From assembly GCA_027919835.1 (NCBI GenBank), contig JANVFP010000012.1, positions 310,001-374,000 on the forward strand: a stretch of DNA of 64,000 nucleotides, given 5' to 3'. Under the pieces are notes generated by a model. That model worked only from the letters and a program-made list of their open reading frames with translations. It did no database searches and was not told the origin of the DNA. Source of the stretch: Lentinula raphanica. Lineage: Eukaryota > Basidiomycota > Agaricomycetes > Agaricales > Omphalotaceae. Positions 1 through 11,133 of the stretch are shown here, piece by piece. Each line of letters starts with the position of its first letter. Within the stretch, counting starts at the first letter, position 1. The translations under genes and the position numbers were made by a program.

Positions 1-3000
1 CAATTAGGACCTTCAAATCGGAGTCAACAAATAACACATGAGAGATAGAAAACTGGCGTGCCTCCCAACGTGGCTGATTTTTGAAGACAGCAGTAAAATC
101 TTTAGGATTGATAACTGCTTCATACGTGGTCACTATAACGTGGAACTTGGCCGACGTCATGCCTTTGTCAGTTTGGGGATGATATAATTCGAATCTCTTC
201 ACGACTTCACGAGCTTTCGACTCGCCATAGAAAGGCACAACGCGTAAATTTGGCGCCCAGCGTTCAAATTCCCGGACCCAATTAGTGATGGTGGAATTCG
301 GGACCACGACCAATGCAGGCATGGCGTTGAATTGCTTCACGATGTGACCAACGAACGAAGTGACTTGCACTGTCTTCCCCTATAAAAGATTGTACTTGAG
401 TCGTGGAGAGCGAGGGAAAGAAACTCTACATACTAAACCCATTTCATCAGCTAATATACAACTTTGCTGATTCCACCAGTTATCGCATAACCAGTTGAAT
501 CCTTCGACCTTCAATGATTGGACATGATCAATGAAACGGAAACCACGGAAGAAACATGCAAACCTGGAATGGCATGAGCCGCAATTCAGGGTTTTGTCCC
601 AACTCTAGATCGCCTGCACTCTTGAGGGCGAGCTTCTTGCGGAATTCGTCCTTTTGGCGGCGCAAAAAAGCGCTCAGCTTCTCTTTGGAATATCTCTCGA
701 CCTGAACTTTTCTAGCAGCGGAAAACCGTTCCAATGCGCTCCGAAAGGCCGGATAGGTTGGATCCGTGGGTTTTGGAGGTGTATCCCAGGTTGCTGCGAT
801 AGCACTCAACACAGTTCGCCAGAAAAAGTTTCATCGCTGTACTCACATTCTTCATATCCCAAATCAACCCATTTGAAGAAGGCCCAGATCACAAGATCTA
901 TGTGTTCTTCAGGATCAAACTCTTCACCAGTACGAGCTTCAAAATCATCAACAGATTCCACAAAACCACTCGGCTCTTCGCCCCTGTCAAAAGCTGCTCG
1001 AAATGCTTCTCTAGCTTCCTCTGGCTCAGATTCCTCTTCCTCTGAGTGAACCACAGAAGATTTTTGACGACGTCCATTCCTTTTCTTCTTGATCCTAGTC
1101 TGCGCACGGGATACAAACTTCAGTTGTACGGCCAACACTCTATCCACAGTCTTCCAATCTGGAGGTATCCTCGCTTCTGCATCCACGAGTGGTGCAAGCG
1201 ACGAAGTTTTGTTTTCAGACACAGGATGCGCAGTTTGTTTTTCCTCCTGGACATCGAAAAGACCACCTGCATCCTCCGATGAAGGCTTTTCTGAGAGGTT
1301 TTCCAGAAGTTCGATCTTGGTACCATTTTTTGTAAAGTTCTTCAACTTGGAAAAATGCGTTGATACTAGCCACATGTGAGGAACCCACTCAGTTCGTCGA
1401 TAGCCTCTTTCTTGCCACTTGACGAGATATTCCCTAGGTAGAGGTTCTTTGATGTTGACAGGTTCGGAAGGTTGGGTGGCGTTTACAGGATATGGTCGCC
1501 AAGCCAAAATTTTGTCGACAGCCCAAAGATAAGAGGCGCAATCCCGACACAACCAGTTCGATTGAAAGTTCGCAGCGGCAGAAGCTAGGTTCTCGTCCGA
1601 GAATTCGTCATCTATATGCTGGTAGTGTGCCGGGCGTCTACAAGTGAAGCATCGGAAAAGGAGTTGCGAGTCACTGGAGGCAGGCGGTTTTGAAGGAGGT
1701 GATGTAGAAGAAGAGGCGAAATTCATATCTGCATCATTCGCTCCTTCCTTCGACTGTTCCTCCAAGGTCTTCGATTGTGCAGGTATTGTCTCGAGACAGC
1801 CCATACACAGACCGTCTTTGCTACAGTAACCTTGACATAATCACCCTTAGCTACAGGATTGATTTTAAACAAGGAGAGACCCACTGCATAAGAAGTCGGT
1901 CATCTGGTCGGTATCTAGACCTGCCCGCTTCCGAGGACCATCTTGTTCTGAAATCACTTCTCCTTCGTGTGCTTTGAGCCATTTGAGACGATCATGCTCT
2001 CGAGTTGCCTTCAAGATCGTGTCCTGGTTCTCACGCGAAAGGCAAGACCAATGCACAGACACAGGGCAATTCAAACTAATGAGATAAGTGAGTGATGGAT
2101 GAGGTTGAGTTCGATTGGTAGACACATACCAGCGGACCCATCCTCCCAAATCTTGCAACCGTGAAACTTCGTCCTCCTCTATTTCATCTTCGGAAACCCT
2201 TGATCGCGGTCGGCCTCTCTTTGCTCGTTTTCTTTCTTTCTCAAGCAACAAATGACTAGGGAGTTGGTGACATTTGCCACACATATGCCAGTGCGCTCTC
2301 AATTCCTTTGTGTCTGGGTCTGGATCCTCGTCGATTTCGGCTATGGAACGGAAAAGCCCAAACGCTGGTGTTGTTCCTTTATACGGCCGCCTTGCAATAG
2401 AGCCTCTGTCTCTGCCTCTCCCTTTGCCCTTTGGGCGCCTGGCGCGCGACTTATACTCGTCATAATCGTCACTGTCGTCTCCATTGCTGTCGCTTTCCTC
2501 AGTGTCTTGAAGAGGAATTCTGGTAGGTTTGACGCGTTGAGAACGACGCCGAGGTGCTGAATTAACTGACTCTGAATCTGAATCCGGTACAGGGTACAAG
2601 GCTCGACGACGTGTCTTCTTCGGGCTGAATGGGAGCTGAGAAGACCGCGTTTTTCGACTAGCATTCCTCTGTGTAGAGAGCTCTTGTCCACTGTCAGCAT
2701 CTTCGCTCTCAATCTCCTCTGATTCTGGCTCGTCGGTATCGTCGCTATGATAACTTCCATGAGCAGACGACGCGCTGACGGAAGCGCGGCGTTTGTGTTT
2801 ATCGATAGTGAGCTTGAACTTGAAACGCCATTTTGGATGAACTCCTTTCGTACTGGTAGGATCGAACGGCTGGAGGAGACCATCTTTCTTTTTCTCATCT
2901 ACGACAAGCCTTTTGAACAAGGATATCAGTTTCAAAACTAGCAAAGACATACCGTATACCGCGACAAGATCTGGATACTTGCGAGCGAATCCCTCCTTAG

Positions 3001-3344
3001 GGAACTGGAGAGATAAATACGCGTCAAGAACTGGCAAAACGCGTGTGTTTGTGACTACAAACCCCCATTATGATCCCTCCTCTAAACCGACCATAGTATA
3101 ACGGTCCTTTGATATCATCCTCTACTTCTCCAAGAACCTCGTCTACTTTGATATTTTCATCGAGTTCCGGGTAGAGACTCTTATACAAAGACCTCTCTGC
3201 CGCAGAAAGGCAGGAGAGAGACACGTAAGGCACGTTTTGAACTGTTGTTGAACGCGAGATAGACTGTTCTTCGGGGATATAGGCGTCATTCTGGTCATCC
3301 ATAGAGAAGACTGGACTGCTTTCAGTCTGCTCTACTTGGGCCAT
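1..3344 (-). CDS. PHD/chromodomain SNF2-family chromatin remodeller (Mit1/CHD type), N-terminal part
   Basis: ATP-dependent nucleosome remodeller, expected in the nucleus. The gene starts at 3344 and leaves the window at base 1 inside the helicase domain. In order it shows an acidic Ser-rich N-terminus, a Cys/His cluster of PHD type (CGKC..HW..C, then FLCSYCSKDGLCMGC after splicing of 1831-1884, then CFTC..CRDC), a chromodomain (REYLVKWQERGYRRTEWVP), a second chromo-like segment (KWVDLGYEESTW) that appears only when the 53-nt intron 794-846 is removed, and the SNF2 start with motif I split by intron 380-433 (DEMGL/GKT). Further introns lie near 433-530 and 2900-3060. This order fits fission yeast Mit1 and animal CHD/Mi-2 proteins. 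A 51-nt probable GC-AG intron (11-61) lies just before the expected DEAH box. The class is firm; orthology to Mit1 rather than another CHD member is inferred. Confidence 0.85.
11..61 (-). other. Probable GC-AG intron in the remodeller gene
   Basis: On the minus strand the reading runs ..PRWE, then 51 nt, then VLI.. at the window edge. CHD-type proteins run directly from PRWE to VL(I/V)VDEGQRLK. The 51 nt start with GC, end in TTTGAAG and contain a TTGAC branch-like site. Their length matches neighbouring introns. They are also open and a multiple of three, so unspliced reading would add 17 residues. Confidence 0.5.
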
Positions 3345-3567
3345 CGAAGTCGTGAACAGAGTTGTTCAATGGTAAACAATCGGCTTTTGGCCGGCACATG
3401 CCGACCGATTCCGGTGCGTCTCACCGGCACAAGTGTGAATTCCAATAGGGGTAAGAAAAAACATTGGCGGCGTGTTAGTCGAAGTTGAGCTTGACTATCA
3501 CAAATCCTACAGACTCGCAAAGAAGTTCTTCATCTTTACAGCTATTCAGAGATAGATAGTATGTTCA

Positions 3568-4669
3568 CTAGAAGATTGCTTCCAATAGTACCATTATTTG
3601 TAGAGGGCCGTCTTGCACAAACAAACGTTTCAGCGTTGTGTCAGGATGTATGGTATCATAGAATGCACGGTTAAGCTGACCAGGGAGTGTACGGTATCTC
3701 GATTTTACAAAAGCATAGTCATTTTCCTCTGAACGACGAGCATCGACATCAAAATGTGCTCGAAAAATTCGTGTCCATCGGGAAATACGGTGAAGACGGC
3801 AGCTGGAAGAGGTGGCGAAGCAAGCACAGGAGGAGGTACAAATGTAGCAAGTTGTATGGATAACCGATCCAGGCCATAACACTGCAAAACCAATTGAATT
3901 GCGGACAAGTAAACGATAACCAAGATATACTGACAACACACATGGGGGAACCATCTTCTAGTCTGGTCCTACAGTCCCATCGTAGCTGTACATTTGCATG
4001 TGCCCACAGCCAGTGTCCCTTGGAAATCAATGTTCAATGTTCTACCCGGAAAGACTGTACGGTGCAAGAGCAGTTACCCTTGATGCATCCACGTTGGAAA
4101 GCACATTGGAAAGTCGGGTCGGAGCACCAATCATGGTGAGCACACCTCGAGTCTGGTTAAGAGAAATTCTGCGAGGAGACAATGAGCGCATAAACTCAGC
4201 AGTGTGCACAATGTCGGTCACTCACTCGAATTCTCCAACGAAAACATTTTCCGTCTCATCTTCGGTTAGGACCATTTCTATTCTTGTTATGAACGATATT
4301 GGGAGGAACGGATTGAGACCGAGAGAGACAGATATTTTATAGGAAGGCTCTAACGCTGGCGCGTTTGATGGAGGTAGGAGAAGCATGAAATTGTTGCCCC
4401 AGTTTGTGAATGAATAACTGATAGGAATAGTAGGACGATTATGACGGGAGTAACTAACAAAGCCGAGTGTTAGGTGCTACATGAAGGAAAAGAGGACAGA
4501 GAAGTCTACTGAGGAGGTCTAGAGTCTTCTGATGTGTTATAACTTGAGAACTTGAGTTAGCTATGAAAGAGCTCAGAGACAAAATTTTCACATACTCCGG
4601 GAGTAGTGAGGATACGGGTGAGTCTGAGCGAACGAGTTCATCGCTCGCGATATCTGATTGAGAGTCCAT
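3568..4669 (-). CDS. Unidentified multi-exon protein
   Basis: I do not recognise this gene. A start at 4669 (MDSQSDIASDEL..) gives a Ser-rich N-terminus, followed by several short exons with GT-AG borders. Protein-like stretches include YKISVSLGLNPFLPISFITRIE and FVGEFE (4215-4340), ISLNQTRGVLTMIGAPTRLS (about 4095-4165), GHWLWAHANVQLRWDCRTRL (about 3965-4025) and LATFVPPPVLASPPLPAAVF (about 3790-3850). The last exons are unresolved: two frames compete between 3570 and 3780, so the 3' end is approximate. It is divergent from the S-formylglutathione hydrolase gene, 182 bp away. It may belong to a family restricted to agaricomycetes. A longer upstream reading to 4885 is unlikely because it overlaps the neighbouring start. 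Confidence 0.4.
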
Positions 4670-4851
4670 CGACGTATCTTGGCCGGCAACACATGAGAGT
4701 AACAGAGCAAGTTTCGAAGAGACACGTAAAGAAATAAGTAACTGAGATAAGATAAGACTGTTTGTTATCTTATGTATATTTATCGATGACGCTAATTGGC
4801 AGCCAATGATTTTGAGGGGTTCCACGAAATCGTCACATCTCTCACCCGACC

Positions 4852-6180
4852 ATGACCTCCCCCATCCTCGAAAAAGTTTCATCAAACAAATCGTTCGAAG
4901 GTGAATTGGCTAAGTACAAATTCAAGGTGCGACAAACCAACACGAATCTGAAAGCTTGGCGCTCATATTAGTACCAGAGCGCAGCGCTCGGTGGTCTTTC
5001 AACGAACTTCAATCTTTTTATGCCTCCGAATGCAAGCGATTCGAACAAAGTTCCAGTCTTGGTTTATCTAGCAGGATTAACGTGTACTGAGGACAACGGT
5101 TCGTATACCAATCATACTGTGATATAGAACTGGTCAAATTGAACAACTTTTTTCGCGACAGGGTCAGTGAAATTTCTTATTAGGACGATCCGCAGATAGG
5201 TTGAGTTGGACCTATATTAGAGCCCAGAAAGGGTCATTCCTTGGGCCTGCTTCATCCCAAGGTATTGCTATACTCTTTCCTGACACCTCTCCGAGAGGGG
5301 CAGGTATCGAAGGCGAAGCCGACCATTGGGATTTCGGAGTTGGTGCCGGGTAGGTGCGCTCACTGTCTCAAAAAGTACCTACAGCTTTTATTATATTGTA
5401 GCTTCTACCTGAACGCGACCAACCCGAAATTCGCAGCTCATTATAACATGTATACGCATGTCACATTAGAACTCCCGCAAGTCATTGAAGCAGCTGGTAT
5501 TCCTATCGTGAGTGGAGTCACATTTCAGTTTTATCTGCAAATAATCAGCATGCACAATAGGATTGGAAACGACAATCTATCTTCGGACACAGTATGGGGG
5601 GACATGGGGCGCTCACGCTATATCTTACTTCTCCACAGAAGCAATATCGTTCGGCGTCTGCGTTCTCCCCTGTTTCGAACCCGACTCAGTGTCCTTGGGG
5701 AGAGAAAGCATTCAAAGGATACCTTCAAGGCGGCATTGAAGAAGCGAAAGATAAATACGACGCGACAGAACTGATTTCGAAGAACAAAGAACCGGTCCAT
5801 ATCCTGATTGATTTCGTGAGAGCTTGGTTCAATATCCGTTATGATAGTGGATTAGACGATCTCATTGGTTATAATAGGGCACGGCAGACAATTTCTACAA
5901 GCAAGGCCAGTTATTGCCTGAAAACTTTTTGAAGGCGGCTAGAGACGCAGGTTACGACGAATTTCAAGTCAGAGTTCGAAGCCAGGAAGGTTACGACCAC
6001 AGCTACTATTTCGTGAGTATCTCGAGTTACCATTTCAATGTGCTCGCCACTGAAATTTCGATTCAGATCTCAACCTTCGCCAGCGACCATATTCACTGTG
6101 AGTCTGGTCTGTCACTTCGAAATTTATACAAGTTTTTGGCTTACTCTGTAACAGTTCATGCCAATTTCTTGAAGGCTTGA
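4852..6180 (+). CDS. S-formylglutathione hydrolase (esterase D family)
   Basis: Hydrolyses S-formylglutathione to formate and glutathione, the last step of glutathione-dependent formaldehyde detoxification; cytosolic. The start at 4852 gives [17 protein letters not shown]. Family landmarks follow in order across about seven short introns: [19 protein letters not shown]-like and [10 protein letters not shown] (5260-5350), [10 protein letters not shown], the nucleophile motif [15 protein letters not shown] (about 5575-5620), [16 protein letters not shown], the acid region [16 protein letters not shown] (about 5880-5935), and the histidine motif GYDHSYYF (about 5990-6010). The last exon ends HANFLKA at 6180. 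All three members of the Ser-Asp-His triad are present. Length of about 290 aa matches the family. Confidence 0.93.
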
Positions 6181-6338
6181 TTTTGATAAAGGGAGTCTAT
6201 GAGAATGTAATACAACGAATATGCTTGTACCGTGTAAGAATAAGCGAGCAGCAAGTGAATAGTAGTTTCTGGATGCTTGTAGCAACAACTTGAAAGCGAA
6301 TCGTCATCGAAAAAGACTCGTGAATACGAGCAAGCCAT

Positions 6339-8556
6339 TCAAATCTTATCTGCAGGTGACAGGAAAGCGAGAATTCTTGAGCGATAAGCGTCTTCAAGCA
6401 TTGCGAGATCGTCTGTAATCCAGGGATTTTCCAAGGCCGCGTAAACTGTCGCTCGTTCGGAAGGATCATGTATCAATAACATGTTAACCAAGACCTTGGC
6501 TAAACTAGAATTCAGTGCTTGTTAAACTTCAGTGCTAAAAGACACGACCTTTCGCAAGGTTGGTCCATAGAGAAGGATGGAAATCAACTTCCCCTTTGAC
6601 GATCCTTTGCTTCAGTCGAGCTTCGGTTTGCAGGTAATTTTGAGAGCAACCTCTACGAGATCCACGTTGAGAGTCCGAGATGCATTGGCTTATCCAAGCA
6701 TTACACGATTCTAAAGGGTGTTCAAAATCGAACGGATGCGACCCACTTCGAACATCAGCTGTATAAGAATGGCTATGGGTTCTTGAACTCACGACAGCAT
6801 GATGTATAGAATGATACCGGCGCTCCAACAATCTGAAGGTAACCTTCGCACCCAATCATATCAGTTAGCTTTTCGGTTACAATTTAGAAAACAAGTCACC
6901 CGACATAGCCAAGGTGTTTCTGGTCAAGAGCGAGTATGCCTTCCGGAGGTAGATAAGAGACTGTCCCGCAAACATTGAAGGTTTCTTGATAGGATTTCGG
7001 CCTAGCGAGCCCAAAGTCTGCAATCTGCACACGAGGGTACGGACCAGGGGCATATAGAAGGATATTCTCAGGCTTTAAAGATGGGTGAGAATAATTTCAC
7101 TATGATCAACAGTCTGGAATACCTTCAGATCTGTGTAAAGAGTTACAATCGATGTTGTTCGACGCGAGATGAGTGGAGAAGAATTTTTGCATACCTCGAT
7201 GAGAAATGGATTTGTCGTGTAGATAGGAAAGACCCTTGAGTAATTGAAACATGATGTACTTGACCTCGTCCTCTTGCATTTTGCAATTTCTCTCCGTGAA
7301 GCTATTGATATAGGTGAAGAGATCACCTCCTGTACACAGCTGTAAGAAGATATGGCTGCAATCACTTGTCAGTATGACATAACGGCCTGGCTATGCGCAC
7401 ACCCACATGAAATTCTGATCCTCTTGTGTATCGTATATGCGGTTTATGTTAGGCTAGATTATCACGTCAACGAAAGCGAGCATTGGTGAAAGACGAACGA
7501 ACGTGATTCAAACCCATAAGTATTCTGATCTCCTTCATGACCTGCGCGAGTTCATCTCGGTGACCCTTCTTTGTCCTGATACTCTTGCATGCAACTTGAC
7601 AGCGTCGGTCCATACTCAGCGCCAAGTGCACAGTTGCGAATGAACCGCTCCCCAGACACTGTGAAGTGACGACGTAGCGACCAATGTGCTAGCACATATT
7701 CAGTTAATGTAATGCAGGTAAAGAAGCGTCCGTTGCACACACACCTTTCTTGCCGGATGAGGCGGGGGTGTTGGATCGAACACAGAGACCTTCTCTATAT
7801 GGTCCTTCCAAAGATGAATGCAAGTAAAAGCTGTATCACAGGTTTTGTTACTATGCGGAGAACGGGTATTGGACAGAGACTTGCACTGACTCAGAGAATC
7901 AGGTATACGTAGTAAATCTCCGTCCATGAGGATGACTGACGCTTTCTTGATTCGATGCCCATTGAGGATGATCCCATTCTTCGATGAATCCTGCACAGAG
8001 ATATTGAGCTGGAAAACGACAGATATGTGAAAAGCCGTACCTGGCATGATACAATAACCCCTCCGCTAGGCGACCGAACACTGCGGTCATGGAGGAGTGA
8101 GTAATTCCGTAGATTTGAGTCATTCAGTTGGCTTGAACATACGCAAAGATCGTACAATGTAGCCCTGAGACGGACGAGTCTGCTACTACGTAGAAACTAA
8201 TAGGTGATATTCTGAGCGAACGGAGATCTTGAGGTACGAAAATTCAGACCTTCGTTCTGGGTTTCTCCCTATCGTAAGAGGTCTATTGAGACCCAGTCCA
8301 ATTACTAAGGTCGAGTTGAAGGACTCTTCGTCGTAGAACCTAGACTGGAGCTCTTACCTTCTTTGTGACCATTTCTCTCTGTGATGAGTTTGGCGCATAT
8401 ATCGATAGATTTTCTGGTTTTCTCAGTTCTGGAGGATAGGTCCGGGGGAAGATTAATAGATTGACACGATATTTGTCGTGCGCTGGCCATAGAGCTTCGC
8501 TGAGATCGAACAGGCTGGAACATAATGTTATGGAAAGCGGAAGCTAGTGGAAGCAC
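6339..8556 (-). CDS. FHA-domain Ser/Thr protein kinase, Rad53/Cds1/Dun1 (Chk2) type
   Basis: Checkpoint-type kinase, expected to signal DNA damage or replication stress in the nucleus. An N-terminal FHA domain shows VSCQ/LNISVQDSSKNGIILNG and VILMDGDLLRIPD (7900-8080). The kinase domain follows: glycine loop GSGSFATVHLA, VACK lysine motif and RDELAQVMKEIRIL (7500-7670), KSISHR (7195-7215), a D-L-K microexon (7123-7130), PENILLYAPG, IADFGLARPK with intact DFG (about 7000-7072), GIILYIML/SGSHPFDFEH after a 47-nt intron (about 6710-6820), and ALVNMLLIHDPSERATVY to a stop at 6339. There is one FHA and no C-terminal SQ cluster or second FHA, so it resembles Cds1 or Dun1 more than Rad53. The start may be 8556 or 8523. 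An MluI-type cell-cycle box lies 40 bp upstream. Confidence 0.88.
7123..7130 (-). other. 8-nt microexon completing the HRDLK catalytic loop
   Basis: On the minus strand the upstream exon ends CAT CGA G at 7195. Intron 7131-7194 (64 nt, GTATGC..ACACAG) follows, then ATCTGAAG, then intron 7073-7122 (50 nt, GTATTC..TTTAAAG), then CCT GAG AAT ATC. Only this path gives the invariant kinase motif HRDLKPEN in frame. Confidence 0.85.
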
Positions 8557-8581
8557 TTAGCAAACGGATCGACGTGAACGT

Positions 8582-8613
8582 GACGCGCGACAGTCACGCG
8601 TCCGGTGACGTAA
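8582..8613. promoter_or_regulatory. MCB (ACGCGT) and CRE-like (TGACGTAA) sites upstream of the checkpoint kinase
   Basis: ACGCGT at 8596-8601, a related GACGCGCGA at 8582-8590 and TGACGTAA at 8606-8613 sit 26-57 bp upstream of the likely kinase start. In yeasts ACGCGT binds the MBF G1/S factor and TGACGTAA binds ATF/CREB factors. Their function here is inferred from position only. Confidence 0.45.
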
Positions 8614-8768
8614 AGTATGTGTGACAGGGTTTGATCCTGTTTGATCTTGTCAAATCTCTCAAGTTTCCGTACGAGGAATTATTCGATTCCTCGAACCGAA
8701 GGAAGAGTGTAAATCACGAAACGTTCTTCTACAGCATCAACAACATGAGATTTCTAAATCGTATACCG

Positions 8769-11133
8769 TCAATCGTAGCCTTTCCCGCTTCTCTGTTTCA
8801 CGCGCTTGGGCTTTTTATGCTTCTTGCTAGTCGGGTCTCGATCGTTATTCGCTAGCACGGAGGCCATCCGAGCATATTTTGGTTGTATCACCGTTCCATT
8901 GTTAGCGACCGAGTTCTGATGCGGGAAGGCGGTGGATCGGGAAAACTCTCTCCCTCCATGAACGATGCCGTTTGCATATACCGCATTGCCCATTAGAGAT
9001 TTCCCAAAGAATGCTTGGTCCAACGCTTGCGATTTTTGACCCTGTCCGGATGCAGGTAGTATACTTTGTGCTGAAGGATTTGATGCGATGAAAGTGTCTG
9101 CATCTTTGCCAACTCGGGTGGTTGGAGCTTTCTTCTTGCCTGCCACTCGACGAAGGGATATATCATGAGTCCGAGCATTAAACTCTTTTTCTGAAATGCC
9201 CGGAGGCGGATGACAGAACAACAACTTGGCGTTGACATAATCTTTGAGTATGTATCGTGCTGCACGAGCTTCATCTGGGTTTCCCTGACCAGAACGCGCG
9301 TAGCCACGAGCAACTGAGTGTTGATGAGTTCAAGATATTGACATATGGATAGATTTTGGCGAACTCACCAGCATAAGTTATGAGTAGATTCTCGGCAGAC
9401 ATTTGCCCAGTACCACCTTCTTCAATCCCCTGAACATTGATTGAAAGCCCATATGTAGCTTCCAGAACGACTCGGGGAATTCGTTGAACAACCAAGGAGA
9501 TCGGGCCTGTGTATTCTTTCATCTGATCGATGGGTAACACGCCATCGCATACCAAAGCTGCCTTTGTTGTAGCGAATTGAGGAAACACTAGACCCGGACA
9601 GTCACAGAGCATAATCGAGTCAGATAGATGGATCGTCTGAAAATGCTTCGTCTTTCCGGGGGTCGAAGATACGCTGACTTTCTTCTCGCCTAAGAGGGAG
9701 TTGATGGTGCTCGATTTGCCGACGTTTGGGTAACCAACAAGCCCGACAGTTAGCCTAGAAGGTGGTTTGCCAGATGCATCCGCAAAAGCTGATGAAATTG
9801 AGTTAAGGTATGGAAATAATGTACAACACGTATTACGCACCACTGAGATCAGGCGCCTTCTGCACGAAAAGATCCTCTAACTCCAGTACCGACAAGACAC
9901 GAGCTCTCGGATCCGTACTTTCGAACGTCTCTTCGTCTGCTGAGATGTGATTGTCATCACTTGGGAATCCAGAACTCTCTGAGTCGTCCGAATCATCAGC
10001 AACGTCCGTTTGCCCTTCGGATGATTGTCCTGCATCGATGTCTTCATCCTCCGATATTTCTTGTTCCGATGCTCTTCCCTGTGCTTCAGAAAACGCCTCA
10101 CGCCGCGCTTCTTGAATTGCTACCGCGTTTGCAGCAGAGAAAAAAGCGTACTGGATGTTTTGGGAGTCAAAGTAATCAGCCCATTGAGTCCTAGAGATTT
10201 CTTAGCATATGGATTTGGTCGACGCGACATGTTCGTACCGTTGTTGTGAGGTCAGCAGATCAGCCTTATTTATGAGTAATAAAGTGCGTCGAAGTCCTTT
10301 TCCAGTGCCTTTCTCTCCTTCGGGTCCTTCTACATCCTGTACATAATCCTCCAGGTCTTCACACCGAAAGTTCAAAGGATTGCGGGCGTCAACGATCTGT
10401 ATAATCAGGTGGGAGCGTTCCAAGACACGCCACAGCTGCCGCCAGACTTCCAGGTTCCGTTCGAAAGGCGTAAGAAGAAAATTGTCTTCTTCCTGCAATC
10501 TGCGCAAGGTATGAGTGTATAACTCTAGGCGACAAAAGCCAAATCGCATACACAGCTAGTCCCCGACGCCAATCTAAAAAAGCAGCTTTCTCTTGTCGTT
10601 CGAGCTCTGCAGGGGTCATCGATTTGGTCCATGGAGGTCGTCTAGGAACTCTCAGTCGCTGCTTGTTTTCCAGGTGCTTTTTTATTGTTTTCTTCTCTTC
10701 CACTTCGCTGAGTAGATAAGGATTGTGAGATGCGTCTGCGGATTGTTGTATTACCCTAACATTCCTGCGTTCTGGTACCAGATAAGCATTTTCCACCAAT
10801 AGATGTCTTAATCCAATTACCTGCAGTGAAATCGGTTTCTGCGAGTTGTGCAGTATTCAAGAATTCCTCAAGGTCTCGTTCTTGGGTTACAGATTTAAGT
10901 CTGGAGGTTGCATCTACATCTGTAGTATACTGATTATCGTATTTAGATCGGTTTTAGTATGGTAGTCCTCAAGATCAACGCACCATTCCAGATTCCTGCT
11001 GTCGACGTGCATCCTTGACCTTCTTATTTATGATTGCACGTCCAAGACCGCTTGGATTTGGATTTCTTGCTTTGACGGGCTGTTCTGATCATTGAGCAAG
11101 ATGGAAAAGCGGATACCGAAGGACGTTTACCAT
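8769..11133 (-). CDS. LSG1: LSG1-type circularly permuted GTPase (large subunit GTPase 1)
   Basis: Cytoplasmic GTPase that releases the export adaptor Nmd3 from pre-60S ribosomal subunits. The N-terminus reads M/PVKARNPNPSGLGRAIINKK, KDARRQQES. Then come RVPRRPPWT, EKAAFLDWRRGLA, VWRQLWRVLERSHLIIQIVDARNPLNFR (G5-like, then the G4 motif NKADLL at about 10260), an acidic insert (9870-10100) and the permuted G1 motif GYPNVGKSSTINSLLG (about 9690-9740), STPGKTKHFQT and G3 DCPGLVFP. G4-G5 lying before G1-G3 is diagnostic of the permuted family. The C-terminus is basic (KKHKKPKRVKQRSGKGYD). The start codon lies in a separate exon: intron 11080-11130 follows the ATG directly. Divergent from the LYR-protein gene with 64 bp between starts. 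Confidence 0.92.

Noticed and set aside
806..812. Frameshift between the chromodomain and helicase parts of the remodeller
   Set aside because: The apparent frame change is explained by a normal 53-nt GT-AG intron (794-846).
3998..4342. Plus-strand ORF of 114 codons opposite the unidentified gene
   Set aside because: The minus strand in the same place has several phase-consistent exons with splice signals. The plus ORF has no family match and no promoter spacing.
4670..4885. Upstream extension of the minus-strand unknown gene to 4885
   Set aside because: It would overlap the start of the S-formylglutathione hydrolase gene and reads as low-quality sequence. The Met at 4669 is more natural.
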